From contig WBMW01005750.1 of the NCBI GenBank assembly GCA_013396635.1, positions 171,538 through 235,537 on the forward strand: 64,000 nt of DNA, given 5' to 3'. The position numbers and the translations under genes are program-made. Position 1 is the first letter of the stretch; each line of letters starts with the position of its first letter. Origin of the DNA: Penelope pileata (taxonomy: Eukaryota > Chordata > Aves > Galliformes > Cracidae). The notes beneath the pieces were generated by a model. The model worked only from the letters and a program-made list of their open reading frames with translations. It was not told the origin of the DNA and searched no databases. Shown here one piece after another: positions 51,986-61,830 of the stretch.

Positions 51986-54593
51986 TAATTTGTAAAGCAA
52001 ATGAAAAGTGGCCTGGCTTTTGTATGCAAGACCAGTACGTTAATTTAAGACATCATACAGTAAATAATATGCTGTCCACAAACATAAGTTAGTCTTACAC
52101 AAGTGGGAGCTTTCCAGCAGAAAACTGTCCTTATGATTACTGTATTTAGCAAATACCAAGAAAAATATGTTTGTCCTTCAGAAAGAACTATTGAAAAGTA
52201 TTGAGAAGCTATTGAGAAGCATTGATAAGCTATTGAAAAGCTTCAGAAGAAACTGTTGGAAAGAGCTGCAAAAGAAGTAAGTTTTCAGTGTCAGCAAAAA
52301 CTGCCTTAGAAGGAGGTCTGACTTGTTCTCCTGGCTGAACAATGAATATGTGGTGTACACTCACAGTGATTAGGGATAGAGAGTAAGCTACAGATTGAAT
52401 GCTGGGTGGAAAAGACAGGAACAGATCTCAAATAAATAGGTATAGTAACATTGTCAAGCATACAGTGCTGTTACATTTTGCAACAAACATTTCTGTCATT
52501 TACTAAGTCAAATACTGAAGGAAAATGAGAAAGCAAATACTATGCACCCTGCTGACTATTTGATGGCAGATACAAATTTTACATTTTTGGTTTGATGATG
52601 AGTGGATCCTCAGAAAAATAAGATGGGTCACTTTTCGCATAAATGATCAAGGAACATTCACTAAGACACAGGGTAATAGGATACAGAACATCCAGACTCT
52701 GTCACTGAGTCTCACTAATCATTAGGACCAGGAACTTTTCGGGACACTGTGACACTGTTGGATTGTCGAAGAGTTTCCTTAGTTCCTGATGAACATTTTC
52801 ATGTTGATGTATGATCCACTGAAGTTACCAAGTGTCATTGCATAGCATTCTTGCAAATGGCTGTTCATTACCCTGTTCTGTTGATGAAGGCTTGCAGCAC
52901 AGTTTGTAAGGGTTTTGTTCCTAGTTTTACCCTATTAGAATACAAGTGATTTCTCTTAATTGGAATTTCCTTCCTTTAATTGAACTTAATTGTGACAGTA
53001 GTAGCTGCAGTGCTCTACAGAGCTGCGCAAGGTTTAGGATACGGATTTCACTTTCGGCTTTTTAGCAAAGCGTCCAGATGAAGCTGTTTTTGCTGTGGAA
53101 AAGGAAGAAAATTAAAGAAATCCAGCCCTTGAAATAGCAAAGAAACATTCACATTTCAAGGTCAAATGCATATGTGGGAAGGCAGTGAAGGTTCCGCATT
53201 TCATGCCCATTGGCTCCTTTTATGAAATTGCTGCTTTGCATTTGCCCTCTCCTTTTGATGTCTTCCCCTCGATGTTTTGGCTGAAAGCAGGAAGTAGAGC
53301 AGTGGGTGAAAGCTCACACACACAGGAAAAAAAGTTAAAACATTTTCCATGGTCAGAGGGGGATGGGGTTTGCACAGAGGACAGAGAAATGTTTAATTTA
53401 AAATGTGGTGAATCCAAAACCAGTCGTGCCCACTTCTAGGCGTAACCAAAACAGAGCAGGCACGTTCAGTTCAGTTCCACTGAAAACACAGACTGAGCAC
53501 AAAATGGGAAAGGGCAACACAGGATGGTGAGGGCTTCAAGTGATGCAGGGAGAAAATTCCACAGGAAAGTATTAGTGTGAACATAAGCCAGCTGTGTTAT
53601 TTAATGACGGGAGGCAGGTCCTCTGTGTGCTAAACTTTTTATATGTTTTCTTATAACGGCCAAGCATTCCATTCAGGCAATATTCACAGCCTACAGAGCT
53701 ACTCACACCGCTGCAGATTTTCAGTGAAAAGCCGTTAAAGCAATGCAGTTCTCACTCTGCAATAAGCATGACTGTTCTTTGTCTCTCATCTCCTTGCACT
53801 GTATATCTCTGTCATAGTTTTATATTCTTTTAATTTTGATAGGTTCTGATTGACCACAAAACTTAAGAAATCTGTCTGGAACTGAGACGCAGCTCATTTT
53901 GATATCTCAAATCCCCTTGGCACGCAACAGGCCTGCAGAAACTCCTACAAGAGACATCTTCCGAGCAAAAATACTGCCTGATGGCCCACAAATACTGTCC
54001 AGACTACAGACTCCTCTCACTTACAACACTTAGCATGTACAAAAACCAGAAGTCATCCCTCAGCTAGGATTGCCTTCTCCAAAGGTAAACCACTGGCTGT
54101 ATTGGCACAGCCTTCATTTTCCTGACCACCTTTTCTCTGCCACCTGATAAATGCACGAGTTCAGCTGCAGGCTGATAAGTATGTGAGAACATAGGAAAAT
54201 GTCATAATTTGGAGATGTCAGGTGAATTAGTGCACATGCTTGCTTCAGTCATAATCTGTTCACTCTGCCATGAGCTAGGATGCCACAGCTTCCCTCATGG
54301 TGTTTAGACAGGCAGAAAAGATAAGACCTCTCCTATGAATGCAGCACTGTGTGCAGCTGCAACAGGGGGACACAATGGTAATCACAGCCTGCATAGAAAA
54401 AAATGCTGTGTGGTTGCAAACCTTCTTTCTGCTATGACCTCTTGTTTTCAGGTGTTTGTTTCTATGATAAATAGCTGCCCATGTGGTTGAGTTTTTCCAG
54501 ACAAAGTCATTGTTCAAAAGGTAAGCTGTTATTTTCAAAACTAGGCATAGAAAGCATTTAAGTTATTATCTGAAAGATGAGAGGAGTTCAGGA
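51986..54593. other. Gene-free stretch
   Basis: No supportable gene. It contains the short minisatellite at 52189-52242. The open frame 53185-53439 (plus) is overlapped antisense and has no domain. Confidence 0.55.
52189..52242. repeat. 10-11 bp minisatellite, five units
   Basis: Units of the form ATTGARAAGCT repeat five times: ATTGAAAAGT, ATTGAGAAGCT, ATTGAGAAGC, ATTGATAAGCT and ATTGAAAAGCT. The antisense open frame here is merely the translated repeat. Confidence 0.85.
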
Positions 54594-54648
54594 GATGGAA
54601 TTGATTATCCTTGTGGGTCCCTTCCAACTCAAGATATTCTATGATTCA
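54594..54648 (+). mobile_element. CR1 LINE extreme 3' tail
   Basis: TTGATTATCCTTGTGGGTCC followed by CTTCCAACTCAAGATATTCT and ATGATTC is the last approximately 50 bp of CR1. It is heavily 5'-truncated. It lies only about 240 bp upstream of a longer same-strand CR1. Confidence 0.85.
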
Positions 54649-54885
54649 ATGTTAAATATCCCTTACTCACAATAAAAATTACCTGATCTCTATTTAACTA
54701 ATTCTGTAGCTGAAGTGGTTGATATTTTGTTTCTGGTTAGCTTCTGGTGTAGTGACTCAGCCCATACTCAGATGCAAACCAGTAACCACCAGTGGACATT
54801 TGGCAGAGCCTGGAAAAATCGAAGTCCAAGTCTGTACATGCATTGGATCATGACTGCAGCAAAACTGGTGGAACATTTGACACAT

Positions 54886-55796
54886 ATCCATTTCATATAT
54901 TTATCAGTGACATAGACAGTGAGATTGAGCGTATGCTCAACAAGTTCTCAGATGATACGAAGCTGAGTGGTGCAGTTGACATGACTGAAGAAAGGGCTGC
55001 CATCCAAAGGGACCTGGACAGGCTTGAAAAGTGGGCCCATGGGAACAAAATGAGGTTCAATAAGGCCAAGTGCAAGGTGTTGCACTTGGATTGAAGGCAA
55101 TCCCAGATATGTGTACAGTCTGGGAGAAATCATTAAGAGCAGACCTGCATAGAAGGACATGGAGCCCTGGTGGACAAAAAGCTGGACATGAGCCAGCAGT
55201 GTGTGCTTGCAGCCCAGAAGGCCAACTGTATCCTGGGCTGCATCAAAAGAGGGGTGACCAGCAGGGTGAGGGAGGTGATTGTCCCGCTGTGCTCCACCCT
55301 CATGAGACTCCATCTGGAGAACTGTGTCCAGGCCTGGGGCCTCCAGCACAAGTAGGACATGGAGATCTTGGAGTGGGACCAGAGTAGGGCCACAACGGTG
55401 ATCAGAGGGCTGGAGCCTCTGTCCTACAAAGAAAGGCTGAGGTTGCTGGCCTTGTTCAGCCTGAAGAAGAGAAGGCTCCAGAGAGACCTCACTGAAGCCT
55501 TCCAGTACACAAAGGGAGCTTAAAAAAATAAGGGAGACCAGCTTTTCACAGAGTTTGGTAGTAATATGACAAGAGGCAACAATTTTAAATTAAAAGAGTG
55601 GAGATTTAGTTTAGATATTCGGAGGAAATTCTTTACTCAGAGAGTGGTGAGACACTGGAACAGGTTGCACAGAGACGACATGGACACTCCAGCCCTGGAA
55701 GTGTCCCAGGCCAGGTTGGATGGGGCCCTGGGCAGCCTGATCTGGTGGGCTGCAATCTGGCCCACAGCAGGAGGGTTGGAACTAGATGATCTTTAA
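54886..55796 (+). pseudogene. CR1 ORF2 reverse transcriptase C-terminal relic
   Basis: Three pieces in different frames are recognisable. The first (to 55094) has FISDIDSEIERMLNKFSDDT, with the motif usually written FADD present as FSDD, then LEKWAHGNKMRFNKAKCKVL and a stop. The second (55170-55355) has LDMSQQCVLAAQKANCILGC and, further on, a QAWGLQHK segment ending at a stop where CR1 normally continues. The third (55566-55796) has RKFFTQRVVRHWNRLHRDDM and the closing RLDGALGSLI region. The order and spacing match the last third of CR1 ORF2, the enzyme that copies CR1 RNA at the insertion site. This copy is dead. Confidence 0.9.
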
Positions 55797-55850
55797 GGTC
55801 CCTTCCAAACCAAGCCACTCCACAACTCTATGACTACGAAATGACTGTGT
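54886..55850 (+). mobile_element. CR1 LINE, 5'-truncated with decayed ORF2
   Basis: It starts inside the reverse transcriptase coding part of ORF2 and runs to the CR1 3' tail, where GATGATCTTTAAGGTCCCTT, CCAAACCAAG and a degenerate CTCTATGACTA tail are visible near 55786-55840. Total length is just under 1 kb, against about 4.5 kb for a full CR1. Several stops and frameshifts break the coding part. Confidence 0.95.
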
Positions 55851-58800
55851 ATGAAACTATGACACTAACACAAGACTGCAGAACACTTTTAGCTTCTTAT
55901 ATTAGCGATACTACATGTACCATTATCCTTATATGAGTCCTCAGGCACAAGGGAACAAGCTGTAAGAATCACACAGCTGGTTCAAGCGAGAAGGCCAGCC
56001 TGCAAGCTGCAGAGGTTAAGGGAGAGGCACCTTCCTGGGCTGGGGCACCTCGCAGGCAGGCACTCCCATGGGTGGATCCAGCAGGGTTTGTGCTAGTGGT
56101 TTTAAGGTGCACCCACAAGAGCAGTACACAGAATTTCTCTGATTATTTTAAAATGCCTGAAAGACCTTTGTCAACACAGGCAAGGGGGATTAAAAAAAAA
56201 GCAGTAGAAAATAAATTTGGGCCCTGAACATTTCCGAGTAGCTGAGAGGCACGTGGAAGTTGGCTCACTCAGCTCCCAGGTTTGAAAGAAATAGTTCAAC
56301 AAGCATTCAGGAAGAGTTTGTGTGTGTGTGTCCACATGTCACTAAAACCTGGCATGTGAAACCTGCATTTTTCTCTTTAATATCATATCATCAACTTTCC
56401 GCTCTAAAAGTTACAGGATATTGTGTGTGCATGCCAGTGAAGAAGTATAACTATTCTTACATGTCAGCTGGAATGCAAGTGTGCTGGAAACAGTAAAGAA
56501 TTGCTGAGGATCTGACAAGGTTAGGGAACTTTAACTGACCTAATTAGCTACAATATTGCCCCCTCTCCGCTTTTTTTATTTCCTTCCCAAGGACATGTCA
56601 CCTTAGGGTAAGTTCTCTGATTAATAAGTTCACCTAACTTCAGAGATACAGAGATTGTAGTTCCAGTCAAAAGCCTGAGTTTCAAGGGAGGCTGGAGCTG
56701 AGACTTGTTTCAGCCTGTAAATCACAGGACTGTGCGCCATGGGCCAGGCTCTGTTTTGATTTGGTGCAGTGTAAAGAGATTCCTATCACAGTGCCCCATA
56801 TAAACATCCAAAAAAGATCATATTTCTAACCCCACAGCAAGGAGCAGATGTAATTTTCCATGATTCATTTATGGGTTAAAGAAGTCAATAGAAGAGTTAC
56901 AAAATGTTCAGTACAGTTCAAAAATAACTACTAGCTATACATTAAGCAACCTCCAAATACATGATAACTTCTGGGAATGTCAACCAAAAAGAGCACAGCT
57001 GGTTGGTAAATTGTCTCTGTGTCAAAAATAACGAGTGTGTTTGTTGAGCAAGGTCAGTACAGTAGTTCAAAACTTGTGGTCGGCAGCAGCATGCTGGATG
57101 TTGCTGAGTCTGCAATTTCATGGCAATACAAATGTCAACAGAGTGGCCAAGTAGCGCAGAGTCCGTTTTTGTAACTGCGCACTCTGATTTATTAGAAACT
57201 TCATCAACAGTTGAGTTAGGATTTCCCCATATATCTTTTTGAAGTGCAAATGTGAACAGAGTTACACCATGTTGCAAAACCAAGATGTTTTATCCAAAGC
57301 TTTGCATATGATTTTGATTTAAAAATGCACAAGTCTGAACACATTTGGAATGTTTGTTTGTTTTTTCCAGATAGAGTTACACTCAGATCCAAGTACATCA
57401 AAAGATAAAGTAGCTTCGCTAAAGTTTCTCCAGGGAAAATACCCAGTAATTCCAAATATTGAGAGAAACTGGTAATTAACATGAGATTAGGAGTATTTGG
57501 CAGCAGCATAGTACTTTCCTGGCCCTTTATCATATCTGTATGTCTCACAGTCATTGCTGAACTTTATTGTTACAACAACCTTGCAGAAAATGGCCTTATT
57601 TTGCTAGGGCAGTGCATGTTTTACATGTACAGGAAATGATAAAATGTTCTCAAAAAGTTATCAAGCAATGAGTTTGGGGCATGGTGAAGGAAATCAGCAT
57701 CTTATGTTTAACTTCATGTGTGGAAGAGAATAGAATACACTCAATTATTTATTGTGAATTATTCATCCATCTGTAGCTAAATAGCAGTAAAAAATGTAGG
57801 AAATCTTAAATCTAGGCAGGAATCATCACAGGAGCATCTTTCTAACATCGACACATGTTTCTCCTTTGATCCTCAGGAAAAATCCGAAAGATACAGAATT
57901 AGACTTTTTTAAGATTTTGTAGAATTAAAGTGTTTTTTCTATAATCTAGCTACGGCTTTCTATAAAGTGATTTAAAATGAAACAATATTCTTTAGGCAAA
58001 TGTCCTTTGTACTGTAATTTTTGAAGTTTCTCTAGAATCATCTCAGGTTCCATTCTATTTTGTTTTATTCCATGGAAGCATGTCCAACCCCAAATACTAA
58101 GTACTCTTATTTACATAAAATGTATTTTCCTGACATTCATTATCAAAACATGAGTCTCTCCAAAGAGGCTATCAAGTCACTATCTTTCCTTTCAGTTCCT
58201 CACTCTGCTGGCTAACTGTTATGGATTCCTCAACCATGTAAGCTATTTTAAGGGATTCTCAAATGAATGAGTAACTTGATAAACATTTTGTGCAAGTAAA
58301 AACCTAAGTGTAGCATGCTTTCCTCCATGGTCTTAAAAGTGAGCTTTGGAAGGCTTGAGGGGTGGCAGGGACAGGCTGACGGACAGGCAAGAGATGGGAG
58401 GGAGTCTTTATGTGCTGGTGATAAGGCTGGTAGGGGTGTTGGTCGTGCTCATGGGACCTATACTCACAGCAACGTGGTACCATTGTCTATTCAGCTTGGG
58501 TCACTTAGCTTACTATGTAAAACTGCCAGACAAGATTTGCTGGTTTTTTTTCTGCCAGCACACAGAGGATAGCTGTGTCCTCTCTGAACCACAAACAACA
58601 CCACCCAAGGACGATGGCCAAGGAAACTTGATATATGGGAAGAAAAAAACACAGAGTGCTTCAAGGATTTTAATTTGAGGCTGAGACAAGTTTCAGGAAT
58701 ATGAACTACCACTTAGTTAAGAAGGGAGCAGGAAACAAAAGGAGATTAATGGTTGAAACAAAAATGTCATTCTAACATTGCTATTAGTTTACGGGTTTGG

Positions 58801-60374
58801 GGTTGTATTTTCTTCTCTTCTTTTTTAAAAGCTAAACATGAAAGTTCTTCTTCAAACAGTCAGCCATCTGGCCCTTGCTGGATTTTAATGCACTCCTGAA
58901 ATCTGATCTGAATTCATATAGGCAACAGCGTGCTTTGAAGTTAGCAAGCACATAAACACAAAAGCTTTATCAGTAGGGCCATTCATACAGCAGCAAGTGA
59001 TTGCAAAGTAGATTCATCCAGCCACAACTCCACTCAAAAACCATTCCCAACACAGCATCTGATTTTGAGAATGGGATCCTGCTGCCTGAACACACACAGT
59101 CCCCAGTTACTCACATGATGTGTTGGGTGCTAAATAGGAACAAGAGTGTGACTGACTCCATGGCCTGTAGGACAAGCTGCCGGGCTGTTACAGACGGCTG
59201 TGGCCTGAATCACTCACAGATTATATAGCAACACCAGTCACTGAAGCTCTAAAAAGAGCTAAAAACAAGGTTCTAGTTATGTTGTTCAATAACTATACAG
59301 TGCCAAGAAGCCTGGCAGGGTCTGCTTCACAGGAAGGCTCAGGTCAAACTGATCCGCGGTTTGTAATTTTAGCCCTCTGCCCAGCACAATGTAGCAACAG
59401 CTTCTTCTAGCCGTCCTTTCTGGGAGACCTCTGAACCGCAGCGTCCTTCCTGCAGCCCCAAATAACAACAGTTTCTTTCTGAAGCATTAATGTACTTCAG
59501 AATGTCTAAATAATATTATGAAACCATACATACTCGTACAGAATGTCAAAAAATGTAAAATTAATCTCTGGGTTGCTCTATGCCATCAGGAAACCTGCAG
59601 GTTTCTCCTAAGTCTTCCAGGCATTATTAGGCAGCAGGACAGCCCTCAGATCCACTTGCCTCATTGAGCTGCCACTCAGCCTGTCAGGACTGTCATCTGC
59701 TTGAGACATTCTCAGATTAAGCAACTATCTCAATATCCTTATTTCTGTCACCATCCCAATTTCTCCAGCTATACCTCCATCTCTGCATATACCACCGTAA
59801 GCGAGTCACAGCATCATTAAACCGCAAAGCCGATAAGATCCCTGCTGTCTGAGAACAATATTTTCCATTATGGCCAGGCACGGTATAATTTACTTGAAAT
59901 TATGGCAGCTCCAGGATCACATCATCTTGGATTTTCGTTCAGCTTTTTTTGTCTTCCTATTTAATTGCAATTCCCCAGCAATTGCAATGTAAGTTTCTAA
60001 CATGGCAGGCTTTCTTATCTCCAGGTTTATCCTGAAAACATTGTCAGTAGGTGATAACTCATGATTCTCTAGTGCTGTTCTGCAGTTTCACTGTTCCCAT
60101 TTCAAATCACAGCCTGATTCAGCAATCTTCTTCTATGAGGTATTTTATTATTTTGTTAATATTTTCCAGCTGATTGATGGGAAATAATAGGAACAAGTGG
60201 TTACTCATCTGAAATTGTATTTCCTATTTCCAAATCTCCTAAACTCAATCTCATGTCAGACATGAGCTTTTCAAGAAAATTGTCTCTACCCACCCAAAAC
60301 TGGATATACATGGCAATACCCTAAGAGTATCTCAGGAAACAGGGAAACGCTTAGGACAACTCCAATATTCATTT
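55851..60374. other. Gene-free stretch
   Basis: No supportable gene. Two minus-strand open frames (57216-57554 and 56942-57283) overlap in different phases and could be a frameshifted old coding relic, but I recognise no family. The remaining sequence is AT-rich and unique. Integrase sequence of the Gypsy relic could extend into 59900-60374 on the minus strand, but I could not support it. Confidence 0.5.
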
Positions 60375-61230
60375 TATATCCAGCTAACAAACAAATCGGT
60401 AATTATTTTTTTAATAGATCTATAGCTTTTTTTTTTTTTTCCAGTGAGCAGTCCTGCTTGCTTTATTTGGACTGCATTTCTGCCATAGACAACATCTAAA
60501 TAGTTTCCAGTCTCCCACTGTAATTTTGAAACCAACATAAAGTATATCCAGCCCTGCACATGGCTTTTCCCCATTATTAAATGATTCTCATATGACATGT
60601 TAATGTATTTTTCTGTCACACATTGAGAATTACAAGATGCACTAGAAAGAAATTCATGTCTAGGATTAACAAGCAGTTGATCAAAAGATCTGGGAACACA
60701 ATGACCTGGGCACTTTTTCCTGGAAGAACTTTGTCTCAATGGCATCTCGTATACTCATTTGTATGAGACTTGAAGAGGAATTTATAAACTTGATGTGGTC
60801 AAAATATAATTCTAGGGTTTTCTTAAAGGCACTTGAATGCATTTATCTCCTGAAACCAAGTCTCCCAAGTTTATATTCGGTTCGTAGTTGAAAAAAATAA
60901 CCTTTATATCCACGGAAGAGGCTTACCAGGCACTTTTGGCTAAGGCAAAAGGGGACTGTAGACATTTTTGGCTAAACCAAACCTCCTACCAAAGCAAATA
61001 AACAAAAAAGTGAAATTTTCACACCTATGGATATAGGCCCAGGCAATCTGTTTAACTGCAAATCTGTATTAGAGTAACGTTCAGATATTCTCTTTGAAGT
61101 TTTCCAGGGCCAACTTCATTTTATTTGTTCCTTATTGTAACTTCTCAGGAAAGTTTTGAACTCATTTCAATTTCTCAAAAACCTATCTACTGGAGAACTC
61201 TGCCCCACAGTGCTTAAATACCTTTGCAGA
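60375..61230 (-). pseudogene. Probable Ty3/Gypsy RNase H and tether relic
   Basis: Immediately after the RT relic, one minus frame gives VFEKLK followed by a stop and VQNFPEKLQ, resembling the F..LK..l...PVL start of Gypsy RNase H. Near 61070-61036 the segment NVTLIQICS sits where the first catalytic aspartate (DAS) should be. Near 60946-60892, LAKSAW, a stop, and ASSVDIKVIFF align with the Y..IEKE..A..F block, at a spacing close to the normal one. The open piece at 60745-60374 (minus) contains VQGWIYF and NYLDVVYGRNAVQIKQAGLL, resembling the GWP and R......GLL parts of the tether. No intact catalytic residue is certain. Taken alone this would be weak; it is supported by being colinear with the RT. 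Confidence 0.45.
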
Positions 61231-61830
61231 ATAGCGCTTTCAGGTTGCTGGTTTGGACAGCTGCATTAGGCATAACGGTTCCCATATTCTGCTCCAAAGA
61301 ACGGTTATGCCCCTTCCTGTCTGCTGGGGCAAGTATGAGGTGCTAGTTTCAACTTTACAGTGATCTACTTGTACTCTCTGGCATGTTGTTTTTTCTTCCA
61401 GGTACTTTATTTTTGCTACAGAGAACGTACGTTTTTGTTTGTCTAGGTTTTGTCCAGCCAATGTGGTTCTTTCCAGAGCTGCTCAGAGACTCCGGTCATG
61501 TTCTTCCGCTCTTTTTGAATAGATTAAATTCTCTCTTTAGACCATCAAAGACTTGTTGCATTTTCTGCTGAAACAACTCAGGTGCCAAAACCAACCCAAA
61601 CAGGAGCCTGAAGAACCTGTGCCTGAATATGCTGAATGGGGTGCTGAATGTGGAAACCCTCCTCTCTGTTTCTGTTCTCTGTGTATCAAGCACATGAAGA
61701 ACATTTAGCATCACCAATCTGAAAAAATATTTTCTTTTGTAGGTAGAGGTAAAATGACTCATTTATTAGGTATTTGTTTAAGTATTGGTGCCTATAAATA
61801 ATCAGTTGTTTCTACCCTCCCTTCCTCCCA
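61231..61830 (-). pseudogene. Ty3/Gypsy-type reverse transcriptase relic
   Basis: Reading down the minus strand: LPLPTKENIF (61758-61719 area), the PLPT block that opens the RT palm; then STFSTPFSIFRHRFFRLLFG and FGLVLAPELFQQKMQQVFDG (61650-61545), the highly characteristic FGL..APE.FQ block; then AEEHDRSL near 61510-61486, an in-frame TGA at 61485-61483, and AALERTTLAGQNLDKQKRTF; then FSVAKIKYLE (61429-61398), the F....V.YLG block with the glycine replaced by glutamate; then VQVDHCKVE. After a frameshift near 61330, DRKGHNRSLEQNMGTVMPNA follows, fitting the stretch before RNase H. The enzyme would copy element RNA in cytoplasmic particles. The catalytic YxDD region is missing, so the relic is inactive. 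Confidence 0.78.

Larger units (their letters stand above)
60375..61830 (-). mobile_element. Fossil Ty3/Gypsy LTR retrotransposon, pol fragment
   Basis: About 1.45 kb on the minus strand shows, in the order expected for Gypsy pol, motifs of reverse transcriptase (61830-61230), RNase H (about 61220-60850) and the tether leading to the integrase zinc region (about 60745-60390). Distances between motifs are close to those of intact elements, apart from small deletions, so this is a single colinear fragment rather than scattered chance matches. Stops and frameshifts are frequent, and no long terminal repeats, primer-binding site or gag were seen. The recognition is by motif, without alignment. 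Unlike CR1, this class is poorly represented in bird genomes. Confidence 0.72.

Noticed and set aside
52178..52360. 60-codon minus frame rich in FNS/LLNSF repeats
   Set aside because: Direct translation of the 10-11 bp minisatellite at 52189-52242.
54948..55393. 133- and 86-codon minus-strand frames
   Set aside because: Antisense of the CR1 ORF2 relic.
59900..60374. Possible integrase continuation of the Gypsy relic on the minus strand
   Set aside because: Only faint resemblances were seen, with many stops; the zinc-binding HHCC residues and the catalytic block could not be located.
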